Source of the DNA: Chloroflexota bacterium
GTDB taxonomy: Bacteria; Chloroflexota; Limnocylindria; Limnocylindrales; CSP1-4
Length of the DNA: 5,998 nt
Assembly (NCBI GenBank): GCA_017860675.1
Contig: JAGDMV010000187.1
Location: 1-5,998 of the forward strand
Direction: 5' to 3'
Both the position numbers and the translations under genes were made by a program. The stretch's first letter is position 1. Every line of letters begins with the position of its first letter. The notes beneath the pieces were generated by a model. It did not search any database, had not been told where the DNA came from, and was given only the letters and a program-made list of their open reading frames with translations. Below, one piece after another: positions 1 to 5,998 of this stretch.

Positions 1-1105
1 CCGAGGCCATCTGGGGCAGCCGGCCGGCAAGCGGCGGCCGCGAGCCGGTGATGGTGACGTCGACCCAGCGGGGCTCCAGGCCGGCAGCCGCGACGCGGCG
101 GCCGACCTCGGCCAGCAGGTCCGTGCTGGCGATCCCCGCCGGGGTCTCGGGTCCGGCCGGGAAGACCCGGCCAAGGTCGCCCTGGCCTGCCGCACCCAGC
201 AGGGCGGTGCCGACCGCGTGGAGGGCCACGTCGCCGTCCGAGTGCCCGAGGAGGCGAGGCGCGCCATGGATCTCGATGCCGCCGAGGCGCAGCGGCTCCC
301 CGGGACCGAATGGGTGCGAGTCCTCGCCGAGGCCGATGCGCAGGCCCGCTGCAGTGGCGACGGACACCTCGCCGGTGCCGCCGGCCGGCAGCGCGAGCGG
401 CGTGCCCGCGGTCCCGCCGCCCCGGCCGCCGAGCAGCACGGCTTCGGCCCGGGCCAGGTCGTCGGGCAGCGTCACCTTGAGGTTGGCAGGCTCGCCGGGG
501 ATCGCATCGACCGGGATTCTACAGGCCTCCAGCAGGGCAGCCTCGTCTGTCCAGGTCTCGGGGCCGTCCGGCGGGAACCGCTCCCATGCGGCGGCCAGGA
601 TCGAGCGGCGCATCCCCTGCGGCGTCTGGGCGAGGGCCAGCGGCCGGCGGTCGACGGTGGCGACGACCCTCCCCTCCTCCACCCGCTTCACCGTCTCCGC
701 CACCTGCAGGACCGGGATGGCGGCACCGGTCGCAGCCGCGGCAGCCGCCACCCGCGCGACGAGGCCGGGGCTCACCAGCGGCCTGGCGCCGTCGTGGACG
801 AGGATGACATCGTCGCCCGCGCCGGGCGAGAGCGCGCCGACGCCGGCCGCCACCGACTCCTGGCGACGCGGGCCTCCGGCCACGACAGCCACGACTGCGT
901 CCGGGAGCCACGCCGCCCGGGCGAGCGTGGGCAGCCGGTCCGCGGCCGCCACCACGGCTACCCGCGCCACCCCGGGCGCGGCGGCGATGGCGTCGAGGGT
1001 CCACGCGAGGAGGGGCCGGCCAGCCAGCGGGGCCCAGACCTTGTCCCGGCCCTCCATCCGCCGGCTCTCGCCCGCGGCCACCACGACGACGTCGAAGGCG
1101 GTCAC
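1..1105 (-). CDS. ispDF: Bifunctional IspD-IspF of the MEP isoprenoid pathway (3' end cut by the window)
   Basis: One uninterrupted frame of 368 codons runs from the GTG at 1105 off the left edge. The IspD part (about 1-222) couples CTP to 2-C-methyl-D-erythritol 4-phosphate. It shows the nucleotide loop AAGESRRM (10-17) with Lys22, VHDGARP (103-109), TVDR (150-153), QTPQG (160-164) and NLKVT (208-212) with Lys210. A Gly/Ala-rich linker (about 223-255) leads to IspF, which forms 2-C-methyl-D-erythritol 2,4-cyclodiphosphate. IspF shows GLGEDSHPF (258-266) with zinc ligands Asp262 and His264, LLGHSDGDVALH with His288 and His296, GDLGRVFP (309-316) and TITGSRP (351-357). Roughly 40-45 C-terminal residues lie outside. 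Both domains look active, but the Asp usual in DALLGA is Thr300. IspE, the intermediate step, is not in view. The GTG overlaps the PIN gene's TGA. No Shine-Dalgarno is visible, so translation probably depends on the upstream gene. Confidence 0.95.
   Translation of the reverse strand, partial: MTAFDVVVVAAGESRRMEGRDKVWAPLAGRPLLAWTLDAIAAAPGVARVAVVAAADRLPTLARAAWLPDAVVAVVAGGPRRQESVAAGVGALSPGAGDDVILVHDGARPLVSPGLVARVAAAAAATGAAIPVLQVAETVKRVEEGRVVATVDRRPLALAQTPQGMRRSILAAAWERFPPDGPETWTDEAALLEACRIPVDAIPGEPANLKVTLPDDLARAEAVLLGGRGGGTAGTPLALPAGGTGEVSVATAAGLRIGLGEDSHPFGPGEPLRLGGIEIHGAPRLLGHSDGDVALHAVGTALLGAAGQGDLGRVFPAGPETPAGIASTDLLAEVGRRVAAAGLEPRWVDVTITGSRPPLAGRLPQMAS
1102..1105 (-). promoter_or_regulatory. 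PIN gene/ispDF GTGA stop-start overlap
   Basis: The same four-base GTGA arrangement as at clpC/radA joins the PIN/TRAM gene stop (1104-1102) to the ispDF GTG start (1105-1103). The 25 bases upstream on the minus strand are C-rich and hold no Shine-Dalgarno-like AGGAGG or GGAG. This supports translational coupling and one operon. IspD's nucleotide-binding loop begins at residue 10, so a later start would damage the domain. Confidence 0.78.
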
Positions 1106-2238
1106 TCGGGGCGCGGCTGGGCGAAGATCATCCGCCCGGCGACCGTCTGCAGGACCCGGGTCACGCCCACGTCGAGGTCGCGATCGAGGAAGCGCGCCCC
1201 GCCCTCGACCACGATCATCGTCCCGTCGTCGAGGAAGCCGACGCCCTGGCCGGGCTCCTTGCCCTCCTGGATCACACGGACCCGCAGCTCCTCGCCCGGC
1301 AGGACCGCGGGCTTGAGCGCGTTGGCGAGCGAGTTGACGTTCATCACCCGCAGCCCCTGGATCTCGGCCACCCGGTTCAGGTTGAAGTCGTTGGTCAGGA
1401 TCGGGCCGCCGCGCGCCCGGGCCAGGGCGACCAGCTTGCCGTCCACCTCGGCGATGTCGGGGAAGCCGTCGTCCACGATCTCGACCGACGTCCTGCCCTC
1501 CTTCTGGAGCCGGCCGACGATCTCCAAGCCGCGACGGCCGCGGTTCCGGCGGAGCGCGTCCGGGCTATCGGCGATCTTCTGCAGCTCGTCGAGCACGACC
1601 CGGGAGATGACCAGGGTGCCCGGCAGGAAGCCGGCCTCGGCGATGTCGGCGATCCTCCCGTCGATGATGGCGCTCGTATCGACCACGATCGGCGCTTCGC
1701 CGGTGGGCGGCGGCGGGCTCTCGGCGCCGGGGCGCCGGATCAGCCCGATCGCCTCTGCGGCCACGATCAGGTCGTTGCGCTTGGCGATGGTCAGACCGGC
1801 CATGCCAAGGCCGAGGATGATCGACACGCCGAGCGGCAGCCAGGTTCCCAGGGGGGGCGGGAAGGCGGACAGGGGCAGGCCCAGCAGGAGGCCCATCAGC
1901 AGGCCGATCAGCAGCCCGCCGACCGCGGTCACGAACTCGGCCGTCGACAGCTCCTGGACGCGGCGGACGATCCAGCCCGCCGGGACGACCGTGAGGTAGG
2001 GCAGCAGGGCGAAGCCCATGACCCCCCAGGCGACCAGCCAGGCCGCGATGAGAACCCCGGCGTAGGGCGAGTCGCGGAATGGGCCACCCTGGTCGGCGAC
2101 GAGGGCGAGGCCGACTAGGATGCCGATGGCGGTGCCGAGGATGCGGATGACGCGGATCAAGGGTCGGGGGGCGGGACCAGCGAGGCGGTCGCCCGGGACC
2201 AGCGGTCCCGGATCAGCGCCGAGCGCAGAGCCTAGCAT
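1102..2238 (-). CDS. yacL: YacL-like membrane PIN/TRAM-domain protein
   Basis: Predicted integral-membrane protein with a cytoplasmic PIN nuclease-fold domain and a TRAM RNA-binding-type domain; its substrate is unknown. Numbered from the ATG at 2238 (378 residues), four hydrophobic segments lie at about 33-48, 61-85, 102-126 and 129-150. The PIN domain (about 183-300) keeps the acidic metal-binding set: Asp187 in VVDTSAIIDG, Asp217/Glu218 in VVLDEL, Asp266 in EVDGKL and Asp284 in LTNDFN. A TRAM-like domain covers about 310-375. The ATG overlaps radA by seven bases. A TTG at 2160 is a serious alternative, giving a 352-residue protein that begins just before the first membrane segment. Eight of the 25 codons between ATG and TTG end in A or T, against two of the next 26, and those residues look unlike the family. 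The coordinates use the ATG as the outer limit. The stop overlaps ispDF by four bases. It could act as a toxin-like RNase, but no antitoxin partner is present. Confidence 0.93.
   Translation of the reverse strand: MLGSALGADPGPLVPGDRLAGPAPRPLIRVIRILGTAIGILVGLALVADQGGPFRDSPYAGVLIAAWLVAWGVMGFALLPYLTVVPAGWIVRRVQELSTAEFVTAVGGLLIGLLMGLLLGLPLSAFPPPLGTWLPLGVSIILGLGMAGLTIAKRNDLIVAAEAIGLIRRPGAESPPPPTGEAPIVVDTSAIIDGRIADIAEAGFLPGTLVISRVVLDELQKIADSPDALRRNRGRRGLEIVGRLQKEGRTSVEIVDDGFPDIAEVDGKLVALARARGGPILTNDFNLNRVAEIQGLRVMNVNSLANALKPAVLPGEELRVRVIQEGKEPGQGVGFLDDGTMIVVEGGARFLDRDLDVGVTRVLQTVAGRMIFAQPRPE
2172..2204. repeat. 11-base direct repeat overlapping the radA-PIN hairpin
   Basis: CGGGACCAGCG occurs at 2172-2182 and again at 2194-2204, 22 bases apart. 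The second copy carries one arm of the hairpin at 2193-2211. The first offers an alternative partner for the other arm, so two mutually exclusive hairpins are possible: one with a 3-base loop and one with a loop of about 25 bases. Chance is possible in DNA this rich in GC. Confidence 0.5.
2193..2211 (-). other. Strong GC hairpin between radA and the PIN gene core
   Basis: A perfect inverted repeat with 8-base arms (CCGGGACC and GGTCCCGG on the minus strand) encloses a 3-base loop. It lies 20 bases after the radA stop and 32 bases before the candidate TTG start of the PIN gene. No T-run follows it, so it is not a standard Rho-independent terminator. If the ATG at 2238 is the true start, the hairpin is inside the coding sequence; if TTG is used, it is in a short spacer, where it could stabilise or slow the transcript. 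The inverted repeat is seen directly; its function is inference. Confidence 0.6.
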
Positions 2239-3508
2239 CGCGCCCGGCGGGCGTCACCCCCGACGCTGCGCCCGGGGCGGGGCACGATCGCCCGGCTGAA
2301 CCCCAGCCGGGCAGCCTCGCGAAGCCTGCGGGCCAGGCCGCCGACGCTGCGCACCACCGGCCGGTCGCGCAGCGAGGAGGCCAGCGCGATGGCCACCGGG
2401 AGGTCGAGCGCCGGGTCGTCGGCCGACAGGCCGCCGGCCAGGTTGGCGTACACGTCGTGGCTGCCGAGGCCGATCCCGGCGCGGCGCCCGAGGACGGCCA
2501 CGAGCAGGGCAAGCCGAGCTGGGTCGAGCCCGATCGCGGTCCGCCGCGGCAGGCCGTAGCCGGCCGGCGCGACCAGGGCCTGGACCTCGACCAGCAGCGC
2601 CCGGCTGCCTTCGAGCGTCACCCCCACGACGCTCCCCGGAGCCGGCTGGTCGTGCTCGCCGAGGAAGGCGCGGGCCGGATCGGCGACTTCGCGCAGGCCG
2701 TCCTCGCCCATCTCCAGGACTCCGACCTCGTCGGTGCTGCCGAAGCGGTTCTTTGACGCGCGCAGGAGCCGCAGGCCGCTGGTCCGCTCACCCTCCAGCG
2801 ACAGGACCGCGTCGACGAGGTGCTCCAGGGTCTTCGGCCCGGCCAGGCTCCCATCCTTCGTCACGTGCCCGACGAGGACGACGACGACACCCTCCGTCTT
2901 GGCCAGCTCCTGGTAGCGGAGCGCCGACTCGCGGACCTGGCCCACGCTGCCGGCCGGGCCTTCGAGCTCGTCGAGGGTGGCCGTCTGGATCGAGTCCACC
3001 ACCAGGACCGTGGGTCGGGCCGCACGGGCTGCCTCCAGCACGCGATCGACGGCGCTCTCGGCCAGCACGGAGATCCCCTCGCCGGGGGCGCCGGCCAGCA
3101 GTCCCAGCCGCTCCGCCCGCAGCCGGACCTGGCCAGCCGACTCCTCGCCCGTCGCATAGAGCACGGAGCTGCCGGCCCCGGCCACCCCGGCTGCCGCCTG
3201 GAGGAGGAGCGTCGACTTGCCGATCCCCGGCTCGCCGCCGAGAAGTACGAGAGACCCGGCCACGAGGCCGCCGCCCAGGACCCGGTCGAGCTCGCCGATC
3301 CCGACCGGGGCGCGGGCCACCGGCGACTCGGCCAGCCGCGCCAGCGCCGTCGCCGTCACCGTGGTCGCGGACCGCCGCCGGGCGGCGGGGGCGTCCCGGA
3401 CGGCCGTCTCGACCAGGGTGTTCCAGGCCCCGCAGGCGTGGCACTGGCCTTCCCAGCGGACAGACGCAGCGCCGCAGGACTGGCAGATGAAGCGGCTGCG
3501 CGGCCGCG

Positions 3509-3512
<4 letters not shown>
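2232..3512 (-). CDS. radA: RadA, DNA repair/recombination ATPase (shortened C-terminal domain)
   Basis: 426-residue RadA (Sms), a RecA-like ATPase that acts at branched recombination intermediates and promotes branch migration. It has an N-terminal C4 zinc finger (Cys10, 13, 24, 27), Walker A GGEPGIGKST (92-101), Walker B VLVVD (169-173), GHVTKDG (215-221), the RadA signature KNRFG (254-258) and a C-terminal Lon-like domain from about 285. The GTG start at 3512 overlaps the clpC TGA. It is favoured because the zinc finger begins nine residues later and any earlier in-frame start lies deep inside clpC. No good Shine-Dalgarno is visible, so translational coupling to clpC is likely. Oddities are all at the 3' end. 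After RDRPV (382-386) the expected stretch of about 15 residues holding GEVGL is absent, and the protein stops 15 residues after AIVP, shorter than usual. The core ATPase looks intact. The family is certain; whether the end is functional, or correctly assembled, is not. Confidence 0.95.
2260..2352. repeat. 12-base in-frame direct repeat at the radA 3' end
   Basis: CCGACGCTGCGC occurs at 2260-2271 and 2341-2352, 81 bases (27 codons) apart and in the same reading frame. The encoded segments are RSVGGLARRLR (RadA 388-398) and RSVGGDARRAR (415-425), identical at 9 of 11 residues. The second lies in the abnormal C-terminal tail, which suggests local duplication, though chance in a GC-rich, Arg-rich segment is not excluded. 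Confidence 0.7.

Positions 3513-5998
<2,486 letters not shown>

Noticed and set aside
519..1004. Minus-strand open frame of 161 codons inside ispDF
   Set aside because: It is out of frame with IspD, whose motifs are clear in the other frame, and its translation is Arg/Gly-rich shadow sequence.
1851..1857. Run of seven G (seven C on the coding strand) in the PIN gene, a possible slippage or phase-variation site
   Set aside because: The frame is intact through it and encodes a proline stretch in a membrane-flanking loop. A single 7-base run in GC-rich DNA is not evidence of phase variation.
48..1999. Two long overlapping open frames on the plus strand, antisense to ispDF and the PIN gene
   Set aside because: Their translations are Arg/Pro/Ser/Ala-rich with no recognisable domain, and they mirror well-supported minus-strand genes. 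High GC content makes stops rare in antisense frames.
2193..2211. Rho-independent terminator between radA and the PIN gene
   Set aside because: The stem is strong, but no T-run follows on either strand and the neighbouring genes appear co-transcribed.
1102..2238. PIN domain protein as the toxin of a toxin-antitoxin module
   Set aside because: It has YacL-type membrane segments and a TRAM domain, sits in a conserved housekeeping order, and has no small antitoxin-like gene beside it.

Overview
The window is a compact, very GC-rich, single-strand gene block read entirely on the minus strand, from right to left: clpC (complete, start codon at the right edge), radA (complete), a YacL-like membrane PIN/TRAM protein (complete), and a fused ispDF gene that runs off the left edge. 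There is no gene-free stretch over 300 bases. I saw no RNA gene, mobile element or CRISPR array. The long open frames on the plus strand, and the extra minus-strand frames inside these genes, are by-products of the high GC content.

The organism is probably a high-GC member of the Chloroflexota. The ClpC N-terminus (MDRFDKFTDRARKVL) and the fused IspDF are my main reasons, judged from memory and not by a search. The order clpC-radA-yacL-ispD-ispF is also the Bacillus subtilis order, except that the c-di-AMP synthase gene disA, which sits between radA and yacL there, is absent here.

The genes are tightly coupled. clpC/radA and the PIN gene/ispDF each overlap by the four bases GTGA, with the downstream gene starting at GTG. 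The radA/PIN junction either overlaps by 7 bases (ATG start) or leaves a 71-base spacer holding a strong hairpin (TTG start). Codon use and family comparison lean toward the TTG. The products are a protein-quality-control ATPase, a recombination-associated helicase-like ATPase, a membrane-anchored predicted nuclease, and two enzymes of the MEP isoprenoid pathway. They look co-transcribed but are not one pathway.

I found no undescribed system: this is a conserved housekeeping operon. The most unusual feature is the 3' end of radA. The predicted protein lacks about 15 residues of its Lon-like domain (the GEVGL region), has a short C-terminus, and carries an in-frame imperfect repeat of RSVGGxARRxR. 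Other points are the PIN gene start with its hairpin spacer, a 39-base perfect repeat inside clpC, and an IspF-domain substitution (Asp to Thr at residue 300).
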